A stretch of DNA of 41,387 nt from JAXDBW01 sp034678405 (GCA_034678405.1 JAXDBW010000020.1:1-41387); one strand, 5' to 3'. Counted from the stretch's first letter, positions 1 to 7,794 are shown. The notes: a model not told the origin generated them from the letters alone. Program-made: numbers and translations.

Positions 1-27
1 GAGAAAAAGATTTTAAGATTTGGAGGT

Positions 28-68
28 TGCGGGGCGGCTCTGCCCCCAGACCCCCTCGCCGCCCCGCA
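28..68 (-). terminator. GC-rich hairpin, possible terminator
   Basis: Nine bases at 29-37 (GCGGGGCGG) pair perfectly with 59-67. Read on the minus strand the hairpin is followed by an AT-rich stretch containing a T5 run (3-12). It lies just beyond a minus-strand stop codon that ends the reading frame carried by the left inverted-repeat arm, so it would terminate a recombinase gene in the flipped orientation. The long C-rich loop makes it an imperfect terminator. Confidence 0.4.
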
Positions 69-121
69 GAAAAGAATCAGAAATTTTCCTGAAAATAGGT
101 TCTAATTTCGTTGTACAGCCA

Positions 122-246
122 TACCAACACACAACTTTCAGAATTTTCTCGGATTTTTTCTCTGGCACTGGGTAGGGCAAACCAGTGTCTTTCTGGGCGA
201 AAATTTATTTGAGGCAGGACTTTCCTAAAAGACAGGACGAGGTTCG
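122..246 (+). repeat. Left arm of 125-bp inverted repeat
   Basis: This stretch is the reverse complement of 1700-1824 over 125 bases with two mismatches. It carries, on the minus strand, the last 40 or so codons of the recombinase reading frame. That frame continues leftwards past 122 for 14 more codons to a TGA near 74. The match begins exactly at TACCAAC, which includes the 3' TACCA of the tRNA-Glu gene in the other arm. Confidence 0.9.
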
Positions 247-306
247 CCTCCCGCGCGATTTAGAAATTCTGTCTCGTTTTCACTTAAATAATTAAATGCA
301 AATTAT

Positions 307-1860
307 ATGAATAACCAAAAGTATTTTCTCTACGCCCGCAAATCAACTGACGTGGAAGATAAGCAGGTGTTATCCATAGAAGCGCAGATCGTGGAATTGC
401 GCGCCTTTGCTAAAAAGGAGAGTTTGCAAATAATCGAGGAATTAGTGGAAAAGAAATCGGCTAAAGTGCCCGGGCGCCGAATATTCAATGAGATGCTGAC
501 GAGAATAGAAAAAGGCGAGGCGCAGGGCATCGTGAGCTGGCACCCTGACCGTCTGGCGCGCAACTCCGTGGACGGCGGGCGCATTATCTACCTTTTGGAC
601 ACGGGCCAGCTTGCGGCCCTGAAATTCCCCCAGTTTTGGTTTGAGAGTACGCCGCAAGGCAAATTCATGCTCAATATCGCCTTTGGACAGAGTAAATACT
701 ACGTGGATTCCCTTAGCGAGAATGTAAAAAGAGGTCTGCGCCAAAAAGCAAGGCGCGGTGAATTTTCCGGCATAGCGCCGATTGGCTATTTGAACGACCT
801 TCGCACTAAAACCGTAGTCGTAGACAAGAAAGAGGCTAATGTCCTACGCCAAGCGTTTGAGCTGTACGCCAAAGGAAATTCCACCCTAGAGGACATTTCC
901 GGCTTTTTGGCGCAGCATGGGATAAAGTCCCGCCTTGGAAATGCCAAAAAACGAGACAGAATTTCTTTTATCCTTTCCAATCCTTTTTACATTGGTTTGT
1001 TTTCTTACGCTGGCGAACTCTATGAAGGCAAGCACCAGCCAGTCATCTCAAAGAAAATTTTTGATAAGGTGCAGGAAGTGTTGAAGCAAAAGAGCAGACC
1101 GCACCACAAAACCAAGAACGAACCGCAACCCTATTGCGGTCTGCTTCGCTGCGGTACCTGCAACTTCATGATTACTGGCGAGAGTAAAACCAAGCACCAG
1201 AAAAACGGCAATGAGCACCACTACGTCTATTACCGCTGTACGAAAAAGTCTAAGACCGTTAAATGCAATGAGCCGTGTGTCAGGCAAGAAGCTCTGGATG
1301 AGCAGATTACCCCATTGTTACAAAAATTTTCTTTGAGATCCGATTGGGCGGACGATCTTTTACAGAAGCTTGAGCAAGACACTACCGAGTCCGCCCGCTC
1401 CTCCGTCGTTTTTGTTCAAGAGACGGAAAATACCATACAAGCTATCCAAAACAAACTCCAGCGGCTTTTAGACAGCTATTTGGAGCAGGATATTGACCGA
1501 GAAACGTATGTGGAGAAGAAAGCCGCTCTCTTGGGCGAGAAAAAAACGCTACTCGAGAAAATTACCAACCTTGAACAAAAGCGGACTGGCTGGGTCGAAC
1601 CCATGCGGAAATGGATAAAAACGGCAGCAAAGCTGCCGAACATCGCGCGGGAGGGCGACCTCATTTCAAAAAAGGTCGCTGCCAAAGATATCTTTGGCTC
1701 GAACCTCGTCCTGTCTTTCGGGAAAGTCCTGCCTCAAATAAATTTTCGCCCAGAAAGACACTGGTTTGCCCTACCCAGTGCCAGAGAAAAAATCCGAGAA
1801 AATTCTGAAAGTTGTGTGTTGGTACCGCCACCGGGATTCGAACCCGGGTTGCCACATTGA
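307..1860 (+). CDS. Large serine recombinase
   Basis: Site-specific recombinase of the resolvase/invertase (large serine integrase) family, 517 codons. The N-terminal catalytic domain starts with YARKS, where Ser13 would be the nucleophile, and has the arginine-rich segment RLARNS near residue 80. A recombinase domain follows (IAPIGYLND near 155), then a zinc ribbon with paired cysteines (CGLLRCGTC and CNEPC) at about 275-335 and a coiled coil at about 370-430. Such enzymes cut and rejoin DNA at att sites to integrate or excise elements. The last 11 residues (PPPGFEPGLPH) are a translation of the neighbouring tRNA-Glu gene read antisense, so the ORF runs into the tRNA and stops at 1860. This suggests insertion at the tRNA 3' end. 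The 3' part of the gene lies in the right arm of a 125-bp inverted repeat. Confidence 0.93.
   Translation: MNNQKYFLYARKSTDVEDKQVLSIEAQIVELRAFAKKESLQIIEELVEKKSAKVPGRRIFNEMLTRIEKGEAQGIVSWHPDRLARNSVDGGRIIYLLDTGQLAALKFPQFWFESTPQGKFMLNIAFGQSKYYVDSLSENVKRGLRQKARRGEFSGIAPIGYLNDLRTKTVVVDKKEANVLRQAFELYAKGNSTLEDISGFLAQHGIKSRLGNAKKRDRISFILSNPFYIGLFSYAGELYEGKHQPVISKKIFDKVQEVLKQKSRPHHKTKNEPQPYCGLLRCGTCNFMITGESKTKHQKNGNEHHYVYYRCTKKSKTVKCNEPCVRQEALDEQITPLLQKFSLRSDWADDLLQKLEQDTTESARSSVVFVQETENTIQAIQNKLQRLLDSYLEQDIDRETYVEKKAALLGEKKTLLEKITNLEQKRTGWVEPMRKWIKTAAKLPNIAREGDLISKKVAAKDIFGSNLVLSFGKVLPQINFRPERHWFALPSAREKIRENSESCVLVPPPGFEPGLPH
1700..1824 (+). repeat. Right arm of 125-bp inverted repeat
   Basis: Reverse complement of 122-246, with two differences inside the arm. 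It covers the 3' coding part of the recombinase and ends two bases inside the tRNA-Glu sequence that precedes its CCA. The arms flank about 1.45 kb that contains the promoter region and most of the recombinase, so recombination between the arms would invert the gene. Confidence 0.9.
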
Positions 1861-1895
1861 AAGCGTGGAGTCCTAGGCCTCTAGACGATGGCGGC
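1820..1895 (-). tRNA. tRNA-Glu (UUC)
   Basis: On the minus strand this folds as a 76-nt cloverleaf. The acceptor is GCCGCCA with TGGCGGT, the anticodon loop is CTTTCAA (anticodon TTC), the T arm carries GGTTCGAATCC, and CCA is encoded at the 3' end (1820-1822). The 3' end abuts the recombinase locus, and the recombinase reading frame enters it in antisense. The closing pair of the acceptor is G-U, which may reflect replacement of the 3' end by element DNA. Confidence 0.95.
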
Positions 1896-1973
1896 CTGGT
1901 ATTGAGCTATGGCGCGATGGTATCCGCCTTTTTGTTTTTATTCCCGTATTGTAACCACATTTATTATCGCCTC

Positions 1974-2005
1974 TTCCGGCGGAGCCGGATCCGGCTATCC
2001 CGGAA
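1974..2005. repeat. Extragenic palindrome, copy 1
   Basis: A 32-bp imperfect palindrome centred on 1989/1990. The inner 14 bp (AGCCGGATCCGGCT) are perfect, and TTCCGG/CCGGAA forms the ends. The same core GCCGGATCCGGC recurs at 23013-23040. Both copies lie upstream of a minus-strand tRNA gene. The rest of 1896-2094 contains a hairpin GGCCTA/TAGGCC (2015-2038) and an ATTGAC/GTCAAT hairpin near 2052-2069, but no gene. Confidence 0.75.
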
Positions 2006-2094
2006 GACGATGGTGGCCTATTTTTTGATAAGTAGGCCAATCGTAGCGCAGATTGACACATGCGTCAATCCCTTCTCCTGGGAGGGGACATGAA

Positions 2095-2123
2095 TTGTCA
2101 GCTAATCATAAATATACTATACT
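2095..2123 (+). promoter_or_regulatory. Promoter of hsp20 operon
   Basis: The -35 box is TTGTCA (2095-2100), the spacer is 17 bp, and the -10 box is TATACT (2118-2123). Transcription would start near 2130, about 20 nt before the ATG at 2149. No CIRCE-like element (TTAGCACTC inverted repeat) is visible, so classical HrcA control is not supported. Confidence 0.7.
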
Positions 2124-2148
2124 ATAGCCACAATTTACCTCATCTGGT

Positions 2149-2625
2149 ATGACAAAACAGACAACCACCAAAGAAAAAAAAGACGAATACGAATACAGCT
2201 TCGCTGAAGACCTGGCTCGGAATAACGGCAAAACGCTGGCGAGCACCAACGGTCAAGGCGCAGACACTGACTGGCTGAACGATGAAGATTATGCGGGGCA
2301 ACTAGCCGTCGATGTATATCAGACGAAAGAAGACATTGTCATCAAGTCCACTATAGCTGGTGTTAGACCCGAAGACATTGATATTTCCGTCAATAATGAC
2401 ATGATCACCATTCGCGGCAAACGCGAGAAGGATCATGAAGTGTCGAATGAAGATTATTTTTATCGTGAGTGCTACTGGGGTGGTTTTTCCCGGTCGGTGA
2501 TTCTGCCATGTGATGTAAAAGTAGACAAGATTAAGGCGACTATTGCGAATGGGGTACTCACCGTAATGCTCCCCAAGGCAGAAAAAGTAAATAAGGTGAC
2601 GGTTATCAAGGTACACGAGGAGTAA
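2149..2625 (+). CDS. Hsp20/alpha-crystallin small heat-shock protein
   Basis: ATP-independent holdase of the Hsp20 family, 158 aa, which binds unfolding proteins in the cytoplasm. The N-terminal 50 residues are charged and polar. The alpha-crystallin domain runs from about residue 50 to 150. It includes the DIDISVNNDMITIRGKR strand pair, the YFYRECYWGGFSRSV segment typical of bacterial class A Hsp20, and the GVLTVMLPK motif. The C-terminal I-x-I anchor is weak (VTVIKV). The gene is first in a likely operon with the two that follow, 4 and 2 nt apart. Confidence 0.92.
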   Translation: MTKQTTTKEKKDEYEYSFAEDLARNNGKTLASTNGQGADTDWLNDEDYAGQLAVDVYQTKEDIVIKSTIAGVRPEDIDISVNNDMITIRGKREKDHEVSNEDYFYRECYWGGFSRSVILPCDVKVDKIKATIANGVLTVMLPKAEKVNKVTVIKVHEE

Positions 2626-2629
2626 GTGT

Positions 2630-2863
2630 ATGGAGGGGCTTATCCCAGGCCACCATATATCGGTTACGGTGCGTTCATTTGAGGGTACGGATGCAGTTCT
2701 CGCTTTCCCGGACGGCCGAACTATTCGGTGGCCGATCAAAGAGCTTCCCGACGATATTGCCGAGGGGGCTCATTTACGACTCATAGTCTCGACCGATGCA
2801 CTGGATGGAGAGCGCCGGGAGGAGCTTGTCCGCGCCATGCTTAATACCCTCTTACGCTCATAA
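2630..2863 (+). CDS. Small conserved protein, DUF3006-like
   Basis: A 77-residue acidic protein that I do not recognise with certainty. The pattern of short beta strands with FEGTDAVLAFPDGRTIRWPIKELPDDIAEGAHLRL resembles DUF3006-type small proteins. These have a DG turn followed by a proline-rich strand and an LP..(A/K)EG..L motif. It starts 4 nt after hsp20, with GAGGAG about 8 nt upstream inside the hsp20 3' end, so the two are probably co-translated. No signal peptide or membrane segment is seen. The function is unknown. Confidence 0.7.
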   Translation: MEGLIPGHHISVTVRSFEGTDAVLAFPDGRTIRWPIKELPDDIAEGAHLRLIVSTDALDGERREELVRAMLNTLLRS

Positions 2864-2865
2864 CT

Positions 2866-4734
2866 ATGGCTACCAAGACACATACGAAGGCTGCAGCCAA
2901 AAAGCAAGCTCCGAAAAAAAACTCAGTCCAGGCACACTACCGTTTGCCGCTGACAGTGTTGGGCATATTACTTGTCCTCGGTGGGGCCGTGGCAGTGGGC
3001 GTTGTGGCGTTTGCGCGACAGTATGACTCGCGGCTGCTCCCCCAAACGAGCGTCGGAAGCATTGCGTTTGATGACGTTCCATTTGCCACGGCTCAGGCCA
3101 CGCTGCAGCAAGACGTCAATGATGTGATTGATGCCGGCATTACCCTGACGTTTAATGGAAAGGCGATTGCTATCGACACGGTACAGGGTGACCCCGCCAA
3201 TCCTGAGCTAGCTGTCCCGTTGGTGATTTACCATGCGGACGAAACTATGCGGCAGATTCAGTCTCGGCAAGCCAAGATGAGCGAACCGATTCGTGCCTAC
3301 TACGCCATACTTGGCTCGCACTATCAGCCCGTGCTGACCATTGATGAGGCAGCATTGCGGGAGGCGCTACACGAAGTGCTGGCTGACTATGAATCACCAG
3401 CTGAGGATGCGGGACTTGCATATGCTGATGAAGCTTTCCAGGTTGTGCCAGCTACTTCTGGCACAGCCTTTGACTATGATGTTATCATGGCGGCCATTAC
3501 CGAGCAGCTCTTACAGGTGCAGCGACCCGAGGTGGCGATCAGCCTCGTTACTGATACGCCGGACATCACCGACGCGCAAGCCCAATCATTAATCACCGCC
3601 GCCCAACGATTGCTGAGCCAGGCGCCGTATTCGCTGACCTACGATGATAAGACATGGGAGATTAGCTCCGAGCAGGCGGAGAGCTGGATCACCGCGGTTT
3701 CTGAAAATAATGACGTGGTGGTAGGTCTCGACCCAATCTCGCTGGGCGACTATATTCAAACTATTGCCAATGAGATAAACGTCCCAGTCAAGGAGGCTAA
3801 ATTTTCTATGGCCAACGGCCGGGTCAAAGAGTTTCAACCCTCGCAAACTGGCTTAGCGGTGGATGTTGCCGCGAGCGTGGCAGCGCTCAATGCCGCGCTG
3901 CACGACACAGCCACCACCGCAGCACTCGTCGTGGGCACCGTCGAACCAGAGCAAACGACGGGCAGTCTCAATGATATGGGGATCACGGAGCTCATCGGCG
4001 AAGGACGTTCAAATTTTTCTGGGAGTCCCGCCAATCGACGGCATAATATTCAAGTCGGGGCGGACGCGCTCAATGGGTTGATTATTAAGCCGGGCGAGGA
4101 GTTTTCTCTGATCAAGGCGCTGGGAGAGATTGATGGAGAGCACGGCTATAAGCAAGAGCTGGTGATCAAGGGAAACAAAACAGTTCCGGAGTATGGTGGT
4201 GGGCTGTGCCAGATTGGCACCACCACATTTCGGAGCGTGCTCGATGCTGGGCTCAAAGTTACCGAGCGTCGTAATCATTCGTATCGAGTCTCATACTATG
4301 AGCCAGCCGGGACTGACGCGACGATTTATGACCCGGCGCCAGACTTTAAGTTTGTAAACGATACCGGACATCATGTACTGCTCACCACCGAAATTGATGG
4401 TAACGACCTGATCTTCCGTCTGTATGGTACGAGTGATGGACGTCAGGTCAGCATGACCGACCCTCACATTTATAACTTTGTTGCCCCGGGACCCACCAAA
4501 CTAATCGAAACGACCGATCTCGCGCCGGGCGTGAAGAAATGTACTGAGCGCGCCCATACGGGAGCAGATGCCGACTTTACCCGTACTATCACCTACGCCG
4601 ATGGCCAAGTGTCTGAAGAAACATTCCACAGTCACTACAAACCGTGGCAGGAAGTATGCCTGATCGGTGTCGAAGAAGCTCCGGCCGAGGAGCCCGCTCC
4701 CGCAGCGACGGGCGCTACCGACGCCGCTATCTAA
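2866..4734 (+). CDS. VanW family surface protein
   Basis: A 622-residue envelope protein. A lysine-rich N-terminus leads into one membrane anchor (about residues 27-50, LTVLGILLVLGGAVAVGVVAF). Two stretches of about 100 residues follow that resemble the putative peptidoglycan-binding domains usual in front of VanW. The VanW domain covers about 380-530 and contains NIQVGADALNGLIIKPGEEFS, the GGGLCQIGTT motif and RRNHSYRVSYYEPAGTDATIYDP. VanW proteins are linked to cell-wall biology and vancomycin operons, but their chemistry is unknown. The C-terminal tail is rich in Ala, Pro and Glu. The gene starts 2 nt after the preceding one. A weak hairpin (4764-4791) follows the stop. Confidence 0.9.
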   Translation: MATKTHTKAAAKKQAPKKNSVQAHYRLPLTVLGILLVLGGAVAVGVVAFARQYDSRLLPQTSVGSIAFDDVPFATAQATLQQDVNDVIDAGITLTFNGKAIAIDTVQGDPANPELAVPLVIYHADETMRQIQSRQAKMSEPIRAYYAILGSHYQPVLTIDEAALREALHEVLADYESPAEDAGLAYADEAFQVVPATSGTAFDYDVIMAAITEQLLQVQRPEVAISLVTDTPDITDAQAQSLITAAQRLLSQAPYSLTYDDKTWEISSEQAESWITAVSENNDVVVGLDPISLGDYIQTIANEINVPVKEAKFSMANGRVKEFQPSQTGLAVDVAASVAALNAALHDTATTAALVVGTVEPEQTTGSLNDMGITELIGEGRSNFSGSPANRRHNIQVGADALNGLIIKPGEEFSLIKALGEIDGEHGYKQELVIKGNKTVPEYGGGLCQIGTTTFRSVLDAGLKVTERRNHSYRVSYYEPAGTDATIYDPAPDFKFVNDTGHHVLLTTEIDGNDLIFRLYGTSDGRQVSMTDPHIYNFVAPGPTKLIETTDLAPGVKKCTERAHTGADADFTRTITYADGQVSEETFHSHYKPWQEVCLIGVEEAPAEEPAPAATGATDAAI

Positions 4735-4800
4735 GTTGTGAATCGAGCCGTAGTTATTCACGGGGGTGTTTTTAGATATACAAAAACCGCCTTCACTAGT

Positions 4801-4889
4801 CTGCAGTCAAGAAGATTGTTCTCAGGAGCTATCAAGGACGAATCCCGGATTGTCCGAAAGAACAACCTCCATGCTTGTCGTGACTGCAG
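4801..4889. ncRNA. Candidate structured RNA in a gene-free gap
   Basis: The gap 4735-5054 has no recognisable gene. Inside it three nested helices are visible: CTGCAGTCA 4801-4809 with TGACTGCAG 4881-4889 (9 bp), TTGTTCT 4816-4822 with AGAACAA 4859-4865 (7 bp), and GGACGA 4836-4841 with TTGTCC 4850-4855 (6 bp, one G-U). Asymmetric internal loops separate them. The result is one long imperfect hairpin of 89 nt. The fold is nearly symmetric, so the strand is uncertain. It could be a small RNA, or a structured 3' end of the VanW transcript. No known family is recognised. Confidence 0.4.
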
Positions 4890-5001
4890 GCCAATAAAGA
4901 CGGCTATAATCACGGATTTTATGAATTTTTGAGGTACTATTAGCCAAAAAATACTTACCTTGTGACTAACGAACAGGACATCGTATCATGGATTATAATC
5001 C

Positions 5002-5031
5002 TTGTCAAGGGCTCTTCCGGCGTGGTACGAT
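5002..5031 (+). promoter_or_regulatory. Promoter of nif3-like/ruvB operon
   Basis: TTGTCA (5002-5007), 18 bp spacer, TACGAT (5026-5031). Transcription would start near 5038. AGGGGG at 5048-5053 is the only Shine-Dalgarno-like sequence in the leader. A second TATAAT at 4905-4910 has no good -35 box. Confidence 0.6.
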
Positions 5032-5054
5032 AGATCTAAGTACTGTCAGGGGGA

Positions 5055-6104
5055 ATGCAGTCATTAATGAATAACCACAACACGTCTATGATGACCATCA
5101 AGCAAATTTATGATCTGGCAATTCGTCGCGGCACCGAAAATGATTTGCGAGGAAAGGCAGCCATCACGCGTAAGCTGCGTCTGGAGAAGCAGCGTTATGA
5201 TAAACTGAACGCCGATGAGAAAAAAGAATACGACCAGGAGGCGTTGACTAATCCCTACTCTGATACACGCTATTTTAACGCAGAGCCCAACACTCCTATT
5301 CGTCGGGCCTTGGTGGGTATTGATATGGATAATTCTGAGGTGTTGCTGGCGAAAGAACTCTCCGATATGGGCCAGCCGATTGACCTCGTCTGGTCGCACC
5401 ACCCAATTGGCAGGGCCCTCTCTGGGCTCCACGAGGTGATGCATATGCAGGCGGAGATTATGGAGACCTATGGTGTCCCAATCAGCATTGCCGAATCACT
5501 CATCCATATCCGAATGAGTGAGGTGTCCCGCTCGGTCAGTCCGGCAAATCACAATCGAGTCATTGATGTAGCTCAGCTGCTCGGATTCCCGCTGATCTGT
5601 ACGCATACCGCGACGGATAATATGGTTGCCACGTATTTGAAAAATTTATTTGAGAAGCGAAAAAAGGATATTGATACCGTCGGAGACGTCCTCGCTATTT
5701 TAAAAGAAATCCCTGAGTATCAAGCCGGTATCAAGCAGAAGGCTGGCCCGACGCTCTATGCCGGTGCGGAGGATCGATTTGCCGGCAAGATTGCGGTGAC
5801 GGAAGTAACTGGCGGGACCGAAGGATCGAAGGATATGTATGAGCGCCTGGCGCAGGCCGGCGTCGGTACGATCGTGGGCATGCACATGCAAGAAGAGCAC
5901 AAGAAGCAAGCTGAAAAACACCATCTGAATGTCATCATCGCGGGGCACATGTCCTCTGACTCGCTCGGCATGAACCTCTTCCTCGATGAGGTAGAGAAAC
6001 GGGGAGTAGAAATTATTCCCACTTCAGGCTTGATCCGTGTCAGCCGCAACCAAAAAACTAAGGCCGCTAAATCACGGAAGCGCATCGACCGTAAGAAGAA
6101 ATAG
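5055..6104 (+). CDS. Nif3-like dinuclear metal centre protein
   Basis: Member of the NIF3/DUF34 family, whose members carry a two-metal site. The biochemical role is unsettled. The metal-binding signature is seen at WSHHPIGRAL (about residue 114), with the rest of the site expected around IAGHMSSDSLG near 300. The C-terminus is very basic (KTKAAKSRKRIDRKKK). The start is uncertain. ATG 5055 is only 1 nt from the AGGGGG, ATG 5067 is 13 nt away, and relatives as I remember them begin at MTIKQIYDLA, which is the ATG at 5091. It is followed 9 nt later by ruvB. Confidence 0.85.
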   Translation: MQSLMNNHNTSMMTIKQIYDLAIRRGTENDLRGKAAITRKLRLEKQRYDKLNADEKKEYDQEALTNPYSDTRYFNAEPNTPIRRALVGIDMDNSEVLLAKELSDMGQPIDLVWSHHPIGRALSGLHEVMHMQAEIMETYGVPISIAESLIHIRMSEVSRSVSPANHNRVIDVAQLLGFPLICTHTATDNMVATYLKNLFEKRKKDIDTVGDVLAILKEIPEYQAGIKQKAGPTLYAGAEDRFAGKIAVTEVTGGTEGSKDMYERLAQAGVGTIVGMHMQEEHKKQAEKHHLNVIIAGHMSSDSLGMNLFLDEVEKRGVEIIPTSGLIRVSRNQKTKAAKSRKRIDRKKK

Positions 6105-6113
6105 TCCACGCCT

Positions 6114-7136
6114 ATGGCGTCATCCCGCATTATTAGCCAGGAGGAACAACTGGAAGACCAGGGGTTTGATTATAGTCTCCGGCCAAAAACGCTCAAAGAG
6201 TTTATCGGCCAGGACAAGGTGAAAGACAACCTGCTCATCTTCATGGAGGCGGCCAAGAAACGGGACGAGCCGATTGAACATGTCCTCTTCCACGGGCCGC
6301 CGGGCATCGGCAAGACCACGCTGTCACATATCATCGCCAATGAAATGGGGGTGAATATTCGCGTCACCTCTGGGCCAGCCATAGAAAAAGCAGGTGATCT
6401 CGGCGCGATTATTACTAACCTCGAGGATGGGGACATCCTTTTCATTGATGAAATACACCGCCTCAATCGACTGATCGAAGAGGTGCTCTATCCGGCTATG
6501 GAGGAGTACGCGCTCGATATCGTGGTCGGCAAAGGCCCGTCGGCCAAGACGCTCCGGCTCGACCTGCCACAATTTACCCTGATTGGTGCTACCACCAAAG
6601 TGCATCTCCTGTCCTCTCCCCTGCGGGATCGATTTGGTAATGTATATCGACTCGATTTCTACGAGCATGATGATATTGAGCAGATTATTCGTCGCTCGGC
6701 GAAGATCCTCGGTGTGGCAGCGGACAACCAGGCGCTCCAAGAAATAGCCAAGCGGGCACGTCGGACTCCACGGATTGCCAACCGCCTCTTGAAGCGGGTG
6801 CGAGACTACGCCCAGGTCAAGGCCGATGGCAAGATTACAACCGAGGCCGCGCTCGAAGCGCTCAAACGGCTAGATATAGATGAACACGGCCTTGATGACA
6901 TCGATCGTCAGATCCTCACGATCATTATCGATAAATATCATGGCGGTCCCGTAGGGATCAATACCATTGCTGCCGCCATTTCTGAAGATCAAAGCACGCT
7001 CGAAGACGTGTATGAGCCGTATCTCATGCAGCTTGGCTTCCTCGCGCGGACTCCGCGTGGTCGCGTAGCTACCGAGGCCGCGTACAGACACCTTGGCAAG
7101 GATGTGCCCGAGGGACACCAGCGGAAACTGGTCTAG
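6114..7136 (+). CDS. ruvB: Holliday junction branch-migration helicase RuvB
   Basis: AAA+ motor of the RuvAB complex that drives branch migration of Holliday junctions during recombination repair. The length (340 aa) is normal. Walker A is GPPGIGKT (residues 61-68), Walker B is DEIH (112-115), sensor 1 is GATTK and the arginine-finger region is LRDRFG. The C-terminal winged-helix domain ends with the family pattern LGFLARTPRGR. No ruvA or ruvC is visible in the window. Co-transcribed with the Nif3-like gene, and convergent with the sortase gene, one base apart. Confidence 0.97.
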   Translation: MASSRIISQEEQLEDQGFDYSLRPKTLKEFIGQDKVKDNLLIFMEAAKKRDEPIEHVLFHGPPGIGKTTLSHIIANEMGVNIRVTSGPAIEKAGDLGAIITNLEDGDILFIDEIHRLNRLIEEVLYPAMEEYALDIVVGKGPSAKTLRLDLPQFTLIGATTKVHLLSSPLRDRFGNVYRLDFYEHDDIEQIIRRSAKILGVAADNQALQEIAKRARRTPRIANRLLKRVRDYAQVKADGKITTEAALEALKRLDIDEHGLDDIDRQILTIIIDKYHGGPVGINTIAAAISEDQSTLEDVYEPYLMQLGFLARTPRGRVATEAAYRHLGKDVPEGHQRKLV

Positions 7137-7137
7137 G

Positions 7138-7794
7138 TTACTCAGTTGGCCCGAAGGTTGCCACTGCATCTAGCTCGCATACTACGATGAAGCGTTTTAG
7201 GGCTGTGCCAATCGGATAGGATGTTTGGAGGGTGAGAAGGTAGCGCTCGTAGTTTTGCTGATCGAGGACTGATACGTCGCGGGGACCGACAATCTTCGTT
7301 TCGATAACTCGATAGATAAATAGTTCGCCATTATCGTTCGTAATTTGCACCTCGGTGTCGACGGGAATGTCTACGAGCGGGGCAAAGACTGCTTTATAAT
7401 CTCCCGGCTTCCAAAAATAGTCAGATGAGTGGCCGAAGATATAGGGATTCCCCAGCTCACCGGGCTTGGCAGTACCGGGGTAGTGGACCACGCCGCCCGT
7501 TAAGGCGTCCTGGAAGACTTCCTCGCTGGCCTCGTCAACATACACCACTGGTGCCTGGATATCCCGATCATTGATCGTTATGGTATTTGGTTCACCGCTC
7601 TCGAGCGGCGTTCGCTTCACTGGAGCCGTGTTTGTATTTACATTTGCCGCTGGGGTGATGGTGATGTTGCCCGAAACGATGTCGGTGCGGCCCCGCCATT
7701 CTTGAAATACAAAATACCCAACCACAATTAGAATAAGGAGTAATATGACAGTGAAGAGATATGGGGTTTTTTTGGCGTCGCGCGACTTCTGCAT
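7138..7794 (-). CDS. Sortase-fold protein lacking the catalytic Cys
   Basis: A 218-residue sortase of the class D/E type, with a basic N-terminus and one membrane anchor (about residues 12-30). Sortases join surface proteins to the cell wall by a Cys transpeptidase mechanism with a His-Cys-Arg triad. The His motif is IFGHSSDY (His122), and the Arg is in GTALKRFIV (Arg201). In the usual TLxTC motif the sequence is TLQTSYP, so Ser192 (codon TCC) replaces the catalytic Cys. One other cysteine exists at 206, five residues after the Arg and outside the usual position. It may be inactive, use Ser, or be a pseudo-enzyme. A promoter lies 9 nt upstream of the ATG. Confidence 0.85.
   Translation of the reverse strand: MQKSRDAKKTPYLFTVILLLILIVVGYFVFQEWRGRTDIVSGNITITPAANVNTNTAPVKRTPLESGEPNTITINDRDIQAPVVYVDEASEEVFQDALTGGVVHYPGTAKPGELGNPYIFGHSSDYFWKPGDYKAVFAPLVDIPVDTEVQITNDNGELFIYRVIETKIVGPRDVSVLDQQNYERYLLTLQTSYPIGTALKRFIVVCELDAVATFGPTE

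Noticed and set aside
1812..2093. A plus-strand ORF across tRNA-Glu and the palindrome.
   Set aside because: Its N-terminal part is antisense tRNA, and the rest covers repeats.
2041..2094. Possible heat-shock operator (ATTGAC/GTCAAT hairpin) upstream of hsp20.
   Set aside because: It does not match CIRCE or other known operators and lies upstream of the -35 box. Left as an unexplained hairpin.
4738..4932. A 64-codon plus-strand ORF after VanW.
   Set aside because: It runs through the candidate hairpin, has no ribosome-binding site and is not protein-like in composition.
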